A stretch of 64,000 nucleotides of DNA from CAXMMR01 sp965198995 (GTDB taxonomy: Bacteria > Pseudomonadota > Alphaproteobacteria > Acetobacterales > Acetobacteraceae), in NCBI GenBank assembly GCA_965198995.1, contig CBDAQG010000002.1:2232001-2296000 (forward strand), read 5' to 3'. Position numbers and translations under genes: made by a program. This document shows, piece after piece, positions 41,663 through 49,848 of this stretch. Every line of letters starts with the position of its first letter. The stretch's first letter is position 1. The notes beneath the pieces are model-generated. The model was not told where the DNA came from, did no database searches, and worked only from the letters and a program-made list of their open reading frames with translations.

Positions 41663-43002
41663 CGTGCCCTCCCCCGTCCACGCGCCTTCTTGATCAAGCC
41701 CTGATACTGATGCTGCAGCAGGTGCGACTGGATCTGCGTCACCGTGTCCATGGTGACGGAGACGATGATCATCAGGCTCGTGCCGCCGAAGTAAAACGGC
41801 ACGCCGTAGCGGCTGATCAGGATCTCCGGCAGCAGGCACACGGCGACCAAATAGAGCGCGCCGATCGTCGTCAGCCGCGTCAGCACGGTGTCGAAGTAGT
41901 TCGCCGTCGCCGTGCCGGGACGATAGCCGGGAATGAAGCCGCCGTATTTCTTGAGGTTATCCGCCGTCTCCTGCGGGTTGAAAACGACCGCGGTGTAGAA
42001 ATACGAGAAGAAGATGATCATGCCGGCATAGGCCGCCATGTAAAGCGGCTGACCATGCGCGAGCTGCTGGCCGATGAAGCCGAGCCAGCCGGTCCCGCCC
42101 GCCCCGCTGAAGCCCGCCACCGTCGCCGGGATCAGCAGGATGGAGCTGGCGAAGATCGGCGGGATCACCCCGGCGGTGTTGATCTTGAGCGGCATGTGGG
42201 TGCTGTCGCCGCCGAACATGCGCTGGCCGACCTGGCGCTTGGGATACTGGATCACCACCCGACGCTGCGCCTGCTCCATGAACACGATGAAGGCGATCAC
42301 CGCCACCGCGATCACGATGAAGAAGAGGATGAACACCGGCGACAGCGCGCCCGTGCGCCCCAGCTCCAGCAGGTTCGCCGTCGCATGCGGCAGGTTGGCG
42401 ACGATGCCGGCGAAGATGATGAGCGAGGTGCCGTTGCCGATGCCGCGCGCGGTGATCTGCTCGCCGATCCACATCAGGAACATCGTGCCGCCAACCAGCG
42501 TCACGACGCAGGAGAAGCGGAAGAACATCCCCGGGTCGATCACCGCCGGGCCGCTCGGCCCGTGCATGCTCTCGAGCCCGACCGAAATGCCGTAGCTCTG
42601 GAACAGCGCGATCAGCACCGTGAGATAGCGGGTGTACTGGTTCATCTTCTTGCGGCCGCTGTCGCCCTCCTTCTTGAGGGCCTCGAGCTGCGGCACCGCC
42701 GCCGTCATCAGCTGCACGATGATGGAGGCGGAGATGTAAGGCATGATGTTGAGCGCGAACACCGTCATCCGGCCGAGCGCGCCGCCGGTGAACATGTCGA
42801 ACATGCCCAGGATGCCGCCGCCATGCTGCTGCAGCAGCTGGCCCATCACCGACGCATCGACGCCGGGGACGGGGATGTAGGTGCCGAGCCGGTAGACGAT
42901 GAGCGCCCCGAGGGTGAACCAGATGCGCTTCTTCAGCTCGGTCGCTTTCGCGAACACGCCGAAGTTCATGTTGGCAGCCATCTGCTCGGCGGCGGAGGCC
43001 AT
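41659..43002 (-). CDS. secY: Protein translocase subunit SecY
   Basis: Channel-forming subunit of SecYEG (447 aa, ten membrane helices). RIWFTLGALIVYRLGTYIPV, the plug-region segment FDMFTGGALGRMTVFALNIM, MPYISASIIVQLM and the cytosolic loop YPKRQVGQRMFGG are standard. It lies at the end of the spc cluster and overlaps adk by 4 nt. Confidence 0.97.
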   Translation of the reverse strand: MASAAEQMAANMNFGVFAKATELKKRIWFTLGALIVYRLGTYIPVPGVDASVMGQLLQQHGGGILGMFDMFTGGALGRMTVFALNIMPYISASIIVQLMTAAVPQLEALKKEGDSGRKKMNQYTRYLTVLIALFQSYGISVGLESMHGPSGPAVIDPGMFFRFSCVVTLVGGTMFLMWIGEQITARGIGNGTSLIIFAGIVANLPHATANLLELGRTGALSPVFILFFIVIAVAVIAFIVFMEQAQRRVVIQYPKRQVGQRMFGGDSTHMPLKINTAGVIPPIFASSILLIPATVAGFSGAGGTGWLGFIGQQLAHGQPLYMAAYAGMIIFFSYFYTAVVFNPQETADNLKKYGGFIPGYRPGTATANYFDTVLTRLTTIGALYLVAVCLLPEILISRYGVPFYFGGTSLMIIVSVTMDTVTQIQSHLLQHQYQGLIKKARGRGRAR

Positions 43003-43045
43003 GGGCAGTCCCTCGATTGCTTTTACGTCTTAGTCGGCAAGCGGA

Positions 43046-43165
43046 AGCAAGGCCAGGGCTTTGCCCTGGACCCACCAAAGGCCGGCGGCCTTTGGAAACC
43101 GATCAGTGAGGGGGTCTGGGGCCGCGGGCCCCAGCGGAGTCCAGAGGCAGAGCCTCTGGCCTTCC
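43046..43165 (+). repeat. Two module B repeats between rplO and secY
   Basis: First copy: AAGGCCAGGGCTTTGCCCTG, ACCAAAGGCCGGCGGCCTTTGG. Second, inverted copy: GGTCTGGGGCCGCGGGCCCCA, CCAGAGGCAGAGCCTCTGG. They fill the gap between rplO stop and secY start inside the spc operon. Confidence 0.87.
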
Positions 43166-43651
43166 TTACGCCGCCGGCGCTTCCGGCTTGCTGACGGTGG
43201 TGGTAACCGTCCCACCCGCCGCCTCGACCGCAGCCCGCGCCGCCTCGGAGGCGCCCGAGACGGTGATGGTGATCGCCTGGCTGAGTGTGCCCTGGGCCAG
43301 CAGGCGTACGCCCTTGCCGCCCTGCGAACGCACCAGGCCGGCGGCTTGCAGGCTCGCCTCGGTCATCGGCGCCGAGGCGTCGAGCTTGCCGGCGGCGATC
43401 GCGCGCTCGATCGTGCCGAGGTTGAGCGGCGAGTAGGCGACGCGGAAGATGTTGCGAAAGCCGCGCTTGGGCAGCCGCCGATAGATCGGCAGCTGGCCAC
43501 CCTCGAAGCCGTTCAGCGACACGCCCTCGCGCGCCTTCTGGCCCTTGACGCCCTTGCCGGACGTCTTGCCCTTACCCGAGCCGATGCCGCGCCCGAGCCG
43601 CTTGGATTTCGGCCGCGCGCCCGGGTTGTCACGCAGGTCATTAAGCTTCAC
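43166..43651 (-). CDS. rplO: 50S ribosomal protein L15
   Basis: 161 aa. MKLNDLRDNPGARPKSKRLG, RGIGSGKGKTSGKGVKGQKA and FEGGQLPIYRRLPKRGF are diagnostic of this late-assembling 23S-binding protein. Its 5' end overlaps rpmD by 11 nt. Confidence 0.97.
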   Translation of the reverse strand: MKLNDLRDNPGARPKSKRLGRGIGSGKGKTSGKGVKGQKAREGVSLNGFEGGQLPIYRRLPKRGFRNIFRVAYSPLNLGTIERAIAAGKLDASAPMTEASLQAAGLVRSQGGKGVRLLAQGTLSQAITITVSGASEAARAAVEAAGGTVTTTVSKPEAPAA

Positions 43652-43847
43652 GGCTGGTCTCCTCGACCCGCAGGAGGTGGGCCACCTTGCGGATCATGCC
43701 GCGCACGGAAGGCGTGTCCTCCAGCGTGCGGGTGCGATGCATCTTGTTCAGCCCCAGCCCGATCAGCGTGCCGCGCTGCCCCGGCTTGCGCCCGATCGGC
43801 GAACCGGTCTGGGTCACCGTCACGGTGGCCTTGCTGCTATCCGACAT
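43641..43847 (-). CDS. rpmD: 50S ribosomal protein L30
   Basis: 68 aa. VTVTQTGSPIGRKPGQRGTL, IGLGLNKMHRTRTLEDTPSV and RGMIRKVAHLLRVEE match L30. The ATG 43847 overlaps the end of rpsE by 11 nt; the frame is open further upstream, antisense to nothing useful. Confidence 0.95.
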   Translation of the reverse strand: MSDSSKATVTVTQTGSPIGRKPGQRGTLIGLGLNKMHRTRTLEDTPSVRGMIRKVAHLLRVEETSREA

Positions 43848-44418
43848 CGGCCACACCCTCACCCTCGCGCTTGCCGAGGATGTCCGCCACCTTGCGGCCA
43901 CGCCGGTTGGCAACCGCGCGCGGGCTCTGGCAGCGCGCCAGCGCGTCGAACGTCGCCTTGACCATGTTGTGCGGGTTGCGGCTGCCGAAGCTCTTGGCCA
44001 CCACGTCGCCGATGCCGAGGCTCTCGAACACCGCCCGCATCGGCCCGCCGGCGATGATGCCGGTGCCCGCACCCGCCGAGCGCAGCACAACCTTGCCGGC
44101 GCCGTAATGGCCGAACATGTCGTGATGCAGCGTGCGACCTTCCTTCATCGGCACCCGGATCATCGTGCGCTTGGCCCGCTCGGTCGCCTTGCGGATCGCC
44201 TCCGGCACCTCGCGCGCCTTGCCCGCCCCGTAACCGACCCGGCCCTTCTGGTCACCGACGATGACGAGTGCGGCGAACGCGAAGCGCCGTCCACCTTTGA
44301 CCACCTTGGCGACACGGTTGATGGTGACCAGCTTGTCAATCAGGTCGTCGCCGTCGCGATCGCGCTCGCCCCTGTCGCGTCCACCGCGGCCGCCGCCGTC
44401 ACGTGGCGAATGTGCCAT
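43837..44418 (-). CDS. rpsE: 30S ribosomal protein S5
   Basis: Fidelity-related protein of the decoding region (193 aa). VTINRVAKVVKGGRRFAFAA and VGDQKGRVGYGAGKAREVPE form the RNA-binding domain; RSAGAGTGIIAGGPMRAVFE follows. It starts with a Gly/Arg/Asp-rich leader (RDGGGRGGRDRGERDRDGDD) of about 25 residues. Confidence 0.97.
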   Translation of the reverse strand: MAHSPRDGGGRGGRDRGERDRDGDDLIDKLVTINRVAKVVKGGRRFAFAALVIVGDQKGRVGYGAGKAREVPEAIRKATERAKRTMIRVPMKEGRTLHHDMFGHYGAGKVVLRSAGAGTGIIAGGPMRAVFESLGIGDVVAKSFGSRNPHNMVKATFDALARCQSPRAVANRRGRKVADILGKREGEGVADVG

Positions 44419-44430
44419 GCCTCTAATTCC

Positions 44431-44793
44431 CTAGAACGACAGGCCGCCCTCGCGGGCAGCCTCGGCCAGCGCGCGAACGCGACCATGATACAGATAGGCG
44501 CCGCGGTCGAACACGACCTGCGTCACCCCGGCCGCCAGCGCCCGCTCGGCGACCAGCTTGCCGACCGCACTCGCCGCACCCTTGTCGGCACCGGTCTTGA
44601 GCTCCGTGCGCAACGACTTGTCGAGGCTGGAGGCCGCCGCCAGCGTGCGCCCGATCGCATCGTCGATCACCTGGGCGTAGATGTTCTTGCCCGAGCGGAA
44701 CACCGACAGCCGCGGCCGCCCGGCCGCCTTGTGGCGGAGCTGGTAGCGCAGGCGCTCGCGCCGGCGGTCCCGAAGATCCTGGTTCGCGCCCAT
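44431..44793 (-). CDS. rplR: 50S ribosomal protein L18
   Basis: 5S rRNA-binding protein (120 aa). RRERLRYQLRHKAAGRPRLS, VFRSGKNIYAQVIDD and FDRGAYLYHGRVRALAEAAR are diagnostic. Its ATG overlaps the rplF stop by one base. Confidence 0.97.
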   Translation of the reverse strand: MGANQDLRDRRRERLRYQLRHKAAGRPRLSVFRSGKNIYAQVIDDAIGRTLAAASSLDKSLRTELKTGADKGAASAVGKLVAERALAAGVTQVVFDRGAYLYHGRVRALAEAAREGGLSF

Positions 44794-45326
44794 TACTTCT
44801 TCTTGCCTTCCTTACGCCGGATCGTCTCGTTGTCGTAGCGAACGCCCTTGCCCTTGTACGGCTCCGGCGGCCGCCAGCCGCGGATCTCGGCCGCGACCTG
44901 CCCGACCAGCCGCTTGTCCACGCCCTCGACGGTGATCGACGTCGGCCGGGGCGTGGTGATCTTAATCCCCGCCGGCACCGGAAACACCACGTCGTGCGAG
45001 AAGCCGAGGTTGATCACCAGGTTCGTACCCTGCACCGAGGCGCGATAGCCCGTGCCGGTGATCTCCATCGTCCTCGTATAGCCGGTCGAGACGCCGTGGA
45101 CGATGTTCTGCACCAGCGCCCGCGTGGTGCCCCACATCATGCGCGACGGCGCCGAGTTGTTGCGCGGCGTCACCGTGACGGTGCCACCCTCGACCCGGGT
45201 CTCGACATGGTCGGTGAGCGCCAGGCTGAGCTCGCCGAGCTTGCCCTTGGCAGTCAGCACGCCCGCCGCCACCGCGACCTGCACGCCGTCCGGGATGGTC
45301 ACCGGGTTCTTGCCTACACGTGACAT
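44793..45326 (-). CDS. rplF: 50S ribosomal protein L6
   Basis: 177 aa, near the factor-binding site. MSRVGKNPVTIPDGVQVAVA and the C-terminal IRGWRPPEPYKGKGVRYDNE are family hallmarks. ATG 45326 is chosen as the family N-terminus; an in-frame extension to 45395 overlaps rpsH. Confidence 0.97.
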   Translation of the reverse strand: MSRVGKNPVTIPDGVQVAVAAGVLTAKGKLGELSLALTDHVETRVEGGTVTVTPRNNSAPSRMMWGTTRALVQNIVHGVSTGYTRTMEITGTGYRASVQGTNLVINLGFSHDVVFPVPAGIKITTPRPTSITVEGVDKRLVGQVAAEIRGWRPPEPYKGKGVRYDNETIRRKEGKKK

Positions 45327-45339
45327 TCTGCGCGCTCCC

Positions 45340-45738
45340 TCAGAACACGCGGCAGAGCACTTCGCCGCCAACATTGGCGGCGCGTGCCTCTGCATCGCTC
45401 AGCACGCCGCGCGGCGTGGACAGGATCGAAACGCCCAGTCCCGCATAGACGCGCGGCAGCTCCTTAATCTTGGAGTAGACCCGGCGGCCGGGCTTGGAGA
45501 CCCGATGGATCTCCTTGATGACCGGCTCACCCTCGTTGTACTTGAGCTCGATGCGGATCTGCGAAATGCCGGGCCGCAGCTCCTCGGCGCTGTAGCCGCG
45601 AATGTAGCCCTCGCGTCGCAGCGCCTCGAGCACCGTCATGCGCAGCTTCGAGCCGGGCGAGACGCAGCTCGTGTGCCGGCTATGCTGCGCGTTGCGGATG
45701 CGGGTGAGCATGTCGCCCAATGGATCTGACATTGACAT
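45340..45738 (-). CDS. rpsH: 30S ribosomal protein S8
   Basis: 132 aa, binds central-domain 16S rRNA and, in E. coli, represses the spc operon. SDPLGDMLTRIRNAQHSRHT, SKPGRRVYSKIKELPRVYAG and GLGVSILSTPRGVLSDAEAR are diagnostic. The start is ATG 45738 or the ATG two codons later. Confidence 0.96.
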   Translation of the reverse strand: MSMSDPLGDMLTRIRNAQHSRHTSCVSPGSKLRMTVLEALRREGYIRGYSAEELRPGISQIRIELKYNEGEPVIKEIHRVSKPGRRVYSKIKELPRVYAGLGVSILSTPRGVLSDAEARAANVGGEVLCRVF

Positions 45739-45748
45739 CGCGCGGCTC

Positions 45749-46054
45749 CTACCAGCTCGCCTTGGTCATGCCGGGGATCTGCCCGGCACTCGCGAGGTCG
45801 CGCAACGCGATGCGGCAAAGCTTGAACTTGCGGTAGTTCGCCCGCGGCCGCCCAGTCAGCTCGCAGCGCAGGCGCGTGCGCGTCCGGCTACCGTTGCGCG
45901 GCAGCTGCGCCAGCTTCAGCGTCGCGTTGAAGCGATCCTCGACCGGCAGCGTGCGGTCCATCACGATGTCCTTCAGCGACTTGCGTTTCACACGGTCCCG
46001 CTTGGCCGCCCGCTCACGCTCGTGGTTCTTGTTGACCGAAGACTTCTTTGCCAT
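45749..46054 (-). CDS. rpsN: 30S ribosomal protein S14
   Basis: 101 aa, the long zinc-free form: no CXXC pairs are present. RCELTGRPRANYRKFKLCRI and ALRDLASAGQIPGMTKASW are diagnostic. 77 nt separate it from rplE; this gap shows no clear element. Confidence 0.96.
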   Translation of the reverse strand: MAKKSSVNKNHERERAAKRDRVKRKSLKDIVMDRTLPVEDRFNATLKLAQLPRNGSRTRTRLRCELTGRPRANYRKFKLCRIALRDLASAGQIPGMTKASW

Positions 46055-46131
46055 TGCTACTGCTGTCCTCCGGAACCTGCCGGCTCTCGCCAGGGGTTTT
46101 CCAAAACGCTGGTTGTGTCAGACGAGACGGC

Positions 46132-46710
46132 TCAGGCCGGCGGCTTGTCCTGGAACGGAATGTCAAAGCCCTTCAGCAGCGCCTTGGCCTCGGCGTCAGT
46201 CCGCGCGGTCGTCACGAACACGATGTCCATGCCGCGCACCGCGTCCACCTTGTCGTAGGCGATCTCGGGGAAGATGATCTGCTCGCGCAGGCCCATGGCA
46301 AAGTTGCCGCGTCCGTCAAAGCCCTTGGTGCTCGGAATGCCGCGGAAGTCACGCACGCGCGGCAATGCGATGGTGACCAACCGGTCGAGAAACTCATACA
46401 TCTTGGCCCGGCGCAGCGTGACCTTGGTGCCGATCGGCAGCCCCTCGCGGATCTTGAAGCCGGCAATCGCCTTTTTGGCCACCGTCTTGACCGGCTTCTG
46501 CCCTGCAATCAGCGTCAGTTCGGCGACCGCCGCATCCAACTTCTTCTGGTCGCCGGCCGCCTCGCCGACGCCCATGTTGATCACGATCTTCTCAAGCTTG
46601 GGCACCTGCATCGGATTGCCGTAGCCGAACTCCTGCTGCAGCGAGGCGCGCAGCGTCTCACGATATCGCTGCTGCATCCTCGGCAAAGGCCGCGTCTCGG
46701 TCTCGGACAT
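46132..46710 (-). CDS. rplE: 50S ribosomal protein L5
   Basis: 5S rRNA-binding central protuberance protein (192 aa). VPKLEKIVINMGVGEA, AGQKPVKTVAKKAIAGFKIR and GLREQIIFPEIAYDKVDAVR are diagnostic. The N-terminal dozen residues (MSETETRPLPRM) are a short leader. Confidence 0.97.
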   Translation of the reverse strand: MSETETRPLPRMQQRYRETLRASLQQEFGYGNPMQVPKLEKIVINMGVGEAAGDQKKLDAAVAELTLIAGQKPVKTVAKKAIAGFKIREGLPIGTKVTLRRAKMYEFLDRLVTIALPRVRDFRGIPSTKGFDGRGNFAMGLREQIIFPEIAYDKVDAVRGMDIVFVTTARTDAEAKALLKGFDIPFQDKPPA

Positions 46711-46715
46711 TCCCG

Positions 46716-47048
46716 TCAGCCCTCGATGATCTCGCCCGTGACTTTCGCCACGCGCACTTTGGACGAATGCCCGTCCGAGCCCTGGACGACGCGAAAACCA
46801 ACCCGCGTCGGCTTGCTGCTCTTCGGATCGACGAGCTTCAAGTTCGACAGGTGGATCGTCGCCTCACGCTCCACGATGCCACCCGGCTGACCCATGCCGC
46901 GCGGCTTGGTGTGGCGCTTGGCAACGTTCACCCCGGCCACCACGGCCCGCAGCGTCTTCGGCGCCACGGCGAGCACCTCGCCGCGCTTGCCCTTGTCGCC
47001 GCCGGTGATTACCACGACCGTGTCGCCCTTGCGAATGCGCGCCGCCAT
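46716..47048 (-). CDS. rplX: 50S ribosomal protein L24
   Basis: Assembly-initiator protein (110 aa). KOW motif: RIRKGDTVVVITGGDKGKRG; VAKRHTKPRGMGQPGGIVER follows. ATG 47048 overlaps the rplN stop (TGATG). Confidence 0.96.
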   Translation of the reverse strand: MAARIRKGDTVVVITGGDKGKRGEVLAVAPKTLRAVVAGVNVAKRHTKPRGMGQPGGIVEREATIHLSNLKLVDPKSSKPTRVGFRVVQGSDGHSSKVRVAKVTGEIIEG

Positions 47049-47416
47049 CACAGCACCTCTGGCGCGAGCGAAATGATCTTCATGAACTTCGCCGCGCGCA
47101 ACTCGCGCACCACGGGCCCGAAGATACGGGTGCCGATCGGCTCGCGCTGCTTGTTGATCAGCACCGCGGCGTTGGTGTCAAAGCGGATCGCGCTGCCGTC
47201 CGAGCGACGCACCGGGAACGAGGTGCGCACGATCACCGCCTGGTGCACGTCGCCCTTCTTAACCTTGCCGCGCGGAATGGCCTCCTTGATCGAGACCACG
47301 ATCACGTCGCCGACCGACGCCGTCTTGCGCTTGGAGCCGCCGAGCACCTTGATGCACTGCACGCGCCGCGCGCCCGAGTTGTCCGCAACCTCAAGGTTGG
47401 ATTCGACCTGGATCAT
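47048..47416 (-). CDS. rplN: 50S ribosomal protein L14
   Basis: 122 aa. MIQVESNLEVADNSGARRVQ, CIKVLGGSKRKTASVGDVIV and EPIGTRIFGPVVRELRA are near-invariant L14 signatures. It starts directly after the rpsQ stop. Confidence 0.97.
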   Translation of the reverse strand: MIQVESNLEVADNSGARRVQCIKVLGGSKRKTASVGDVIVVSIKEAIPRGKVKKGDVHQAVIVRTSFPVRRSDGSAIRFDTNAAVLINKQREPIGTRIFGPVVRELRAAKFMKIISLAPEVL

Positions 47417-47815
47417 CTAGCTCTCATGCGTCTGGTGTTCGGGCGCAACCTCGACGCCCTGCTCAGCCAGCACGGCGGCAGCCTCCTCCGAGACCGTCAC
47501 CGGCAACCCGGCGCGCTCGTCATGCGCAATCGAGCCCGCTGCCGCCGCCAGCGCCTCGGCGTTGACGTCGCCCAGCACGTCGCCGTTGCGGCTGACGACA
47601 GTCCAGGTCTTGCGCTTGCTGATCGGCGGGCACTCGACGATGCGCACGTTGTCGCCAACCTGGCAAACATTGTGCTCGTCATGCGCGGCATACTTCTTCG
47701 ACAGCCGGATGAACTTCTTATAGAGCGGGTGCATCACACGACGATTGACCAGGACCGTTACGGTCTTGTCCATCTTGTCGCTGGTCACTCGCCCGATCAG
47801 GACGCGCTTTGGCAT
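47417..47815 (-). CDS. rpsQ: 30S ribosomal protein S17 with C-terminal extension
   Basis: 132 aa against about 80-90 in most bacteria. The S17 core (residues 1-78: LIGRVTSDKMDKTVTVLVNR, HPLYKKFIRLSKKYAAHDEH, VRIVECPPISKRKTW) is normal. The last roughly 50 residues (ALAAAAGSIAHDERAGLPVT, VAPEHQTHES) are acidic and Ala-rich, unlike the basic core. No frameshift is needed to end at a family-like length. Function of the tail is unknown. Confidence 0.95.
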   Translation of the reverse strand: MPKRVLIGRVTSDKMDKTVTVLVNRRVMHPLYKKFIRLSKKYAAHDEHNVCQVGDNVRIVECPPISKRKTWTVVSRNGDVLGDVNAEALAAAAGSIAHDERAGLPVTVSEEAAAVLAEQGVEVAPEHQTHES

Positions 47816-47828
47816 CGTCCGTCTCCTC

Positions 47829-48035
47829 TCAGGATTTCGCGGCGGAGACGAGCTTCTCCGCCTGAATTGTCTTCACCCGGGCAATGTCGCGACGAACCAC
47901 GCGCACCCGCCCGACACCCTCCTGCTGCCCGGTCGCCCGCTGAAAGCGCAGGTTGAACTGCTCGCGTCGCAAATCGATCAGCATCGCCTCAAGCTCGTCC
48001 GGCGTCTTGGCCCGGATGTCCACCGGCTTGGTCAT
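47829..48035 (-). CDS. rpmC: 50S ribosomal protein L29
   Basis: 68 aa, at the exit tunnel. KTPDELEAMLIDLRREQFNL and GRVRVVRRDIARVKTIQAEK match L29. The ATG 48035 is chosen; the frame is open far upstream through rplP in another frame. Confidence 0.95.
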   Translation of the reverse strand: MTKPVDIRAKTPDELEAMLIDLRREQFNLRFQRATGQQEGVGRVRVVRRDIARVKTIQAEKLVSAAKS

Positions 48036-48036
48036 C

Positions 48037-48453
48037 TCAAACCTCCCCGATACGCTGCACGAAGCGCGTCTTAATCGGCAACTTCGCCGCACCAAGCTGC
48101 AGCGCCTCCTGCGCCAGGTCGAGCGGAACGCCCTCGATCTCGAACATGATCCGCCCCGGCTTGACCCGCGCCACCCAGAACTCCGGCGCGCCCTTGCCGG
48201 AGCCCATGCGCACCTCGGCCGGCTTGGTCGAAACCGGCACGTCCGGAAAGATCCTGATCCATACACGGCCGGCACGCTTCATCGCCCGCGTGATCGCCCG
48301 TCGCGCCGCCTCGATCTGGCGCGCGGTCACCCGCTCGGGCTCCAGCGCCTTTAACCCGTAGGTGCCGAAGTTCAACGTCGTGCCGCCCTTGGCGAGGCCG
48401 TGGATGCGGCCCTTGTGGGCCTTGCGGAACTTGGTCCGCTTGGGAGAAAGCAT
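48037..48453 (-). CDS. rplP: 50S ribosomal protein L16
   Basis: 138 aa, near the A site and peptidyl transferase centre. MLSPKRTKFRKAHKGRIHGL, RAGRVWIRIFPDVPVSTKPA and RMGSGKGAPEFWVARVKPGR are diagnostic. Confidence 0.97.
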   Translation of the reverse strand: MLSPKRTKFRKAHKGRIHGLAKGGTTLNFGTYGLKALEPERVTARQIEAARRAITRAMKRAGRVWIRIFPDVPVSTKPAEVRMGSGKGAPEFWVARVKPGRIMFEIEGVPLDLAQEALQLGAAKLPIKTRFVQRIGEV

Positions 48454-48465
48454 TGTTCTACGTCC

Positions 48466-49143
48466 TTAGCGCTGCGGCGCCTGCTCGGCAGCGCGGCGGT
48501 CCTGCGCCGATGGGTCGTGGGCGAGCACTTCACCCTTGAACACCCAAACCTTGACGCCGCACGTGCCGTAATTGGTCTTCGCCGTTGCGGTGCCGTAATC
48601 GATGTCGGCGCGCAGCGTGTGCAGCGGCACCCGGCCCTCGCGATACCACTCGACGCGCGCAATCTCCGCCCCGCCGAGCCGGCCGCCGCAATTGATCCGG
48701 ATGCCCTGCGCGCCCAGCCGCATCGCCGACTGCACCGCCCGCTTCATCGCACGGCGAAAGGCGACGCGACGCTCGAGCTGCTGGGCGATGTTCTCGGCCA
48801 CCAGCACCGCGTCGATCTCCGGCTTGCGGATCTCGACGATGTTGAGCGACACCTCCGCCTTGGCCATCTTGGTCAGATCCTTGCGCAGGACCTCGATGTC
48901 CGACCCTTTCTTGCCGATCACCACGCCCGGCCGCGCCGCATAGATCGTCACCCGCGGCTTCTTCGCCGGCCGCTCGATCACGACGCGAGAGACGCCCGCA
49001 CCGGACAGCTTCTTGCGCAGATGCGTGCGCAACTTGATGTCCTCATGCAGCAAACGCGCGTAGTCGTTGCCGGCATACCAGCGGCTGTCCCAGGTGCGGT
49101 TCACGCCAAGGCGCAGACCGATCGGATTGACCTTGTGACCCAT
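48466..49143 (-). CDS. rpsC: 30S ribosomal protein S3
   Basis: mRNA-entry-channel protein with helicase activity (225 aa). It begins MGHKVNPIGLRLGVNRTWDS; the KH domain is PGVVIGKKGSDIEVLRKDL; the C-terminal domain contains GRLGGAEIARVEWYREGRVP. The tail after residue 205 is charged and variable. Confidence 0.97.
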   Translation of the reverse strand: MGHKVNPIGLRLGVNRTWDSRWYAGNDYARLLHEDIKLRTHLRKKLSGAGVSRVVIERPAKKPRVTIYAARPGVVIGKKGSDIEVLRKDLTKMAKAEVSLNIVEIRKPEIDAVLVAENIAQQLERRVAFRRAMKRAVQSAMRLGAQGIRINCGGRLGGAEIARVEWYREGRVPLHTLRADIDYGTATAKTNYGTCGVKVWVFKGEVLAHDPSAQDRRAAEQAPQR

Positions 49144-49145
49144 GC

Positions 49146-49565
49146 TCAGGCGGCCTTTCGCTCGAAGTCGCGCTTCGGTTTGGCGATCGCATCCGGCGCG
49201 CGCTCGGCCACGACGATCTTCAGATGGCTAAACCACTTCTCGATGCGCGCCGAGCGCCCGCGCCCACGCGCATGGAACCGCCGCATCACCACCGATTTGC
49301 CCACCTCGGCGCGTGTCACCACAAGCTGGTCGACGTCGAGCTGATGATTGTTTTCAGCATTGGCGATCGCACTCTCCAGCGTCTTCTTCACCGACTGCGC
49401 GATGCGCCGCTTGCTGAAGGTCAGCGTCGCCACCGCGGTGCTCGCCGGCTGGTTGCGGATCAGTCCGGCCACCAGGTTCAGCTTGCGCGGGCTGATGCGT
49501 AGGTTCTTCAGAACCGCCTGCGCCTCGGTCTCGCCAAGGCTGCGGGCATGCTTCGGCTTGCTCAT
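49146..49565 (-). CDS. rplV: 50S ribosomal protein L22
   Basis: 139 aa; its loop lines the exit tunnel. RISPRKLNLVAGLIRNQPAS, KTLESAIANAENNHQLDVDQ and FHARGRGRSARIEKWFSHL are diagnostic. The loop residues show no deletion of the kind linked to macrolide resistance. Confidence 0.96.
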   Translation of the reverse strand: MSKPKHARSLGETEAQAVLKNLRISPRKLNLVAGLIRNQPASTAVATLTFSKRRIAQSVKKTLESAIANAENNHQLDVDQLVVTRAEVGKSVVMRRFHARGRGRSARIEKWFSHLKIVVAERAPDAIAKPKRDFERKAA

Positions 49566-49843
49566 CAGCCGCGCCTCGCCTTCTTGTCGGCCGAGTGCCC
49601 GGTGAAGGTCCGCGTCGGCGAGAACTCGCCAAACTTATGCCCGACCATGTTCTCGTTGACCTGCACCGGCAGGAACTTGTGCCCGTTATAGACGCCGAAG
49701 GTCAGGCCAACGAATTGCGGCAGGATCGTCGAGCGTCGTGACCAGATCTTGATGATCTCGTTACGGCTCGAGCTCTTCGCCGTCTCCGCCTTGTTCAGCA
49801 GGTAACCGTCGACGAACGGACCTTTCCAGATGGAACGTGCCAT
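49565..49843 (-). CDS. rpsS: 30S ribosomal protein S19
   Basis: 92 aa, 30S head. RSIWKGPFVDGYLLNKAE, IKIWSRRSTILPQFVGLTFG and GHKFGEFSPTRTFTGHSADK are diagnostic. It overlaps rplV by one base and follows rplB by 5 nt. Confidence 0.97.
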   Translation of the reverse strand: MARSIWKGPFVDGYLLNKAETAKSSSRNEIIKIWSRRSTILPQFVGLTFGVYNGHKFLPVQVNENMVGHKFGEFSPTRTFTGHSADKKARRG

Positions 49844-49848
49844 GTGCC

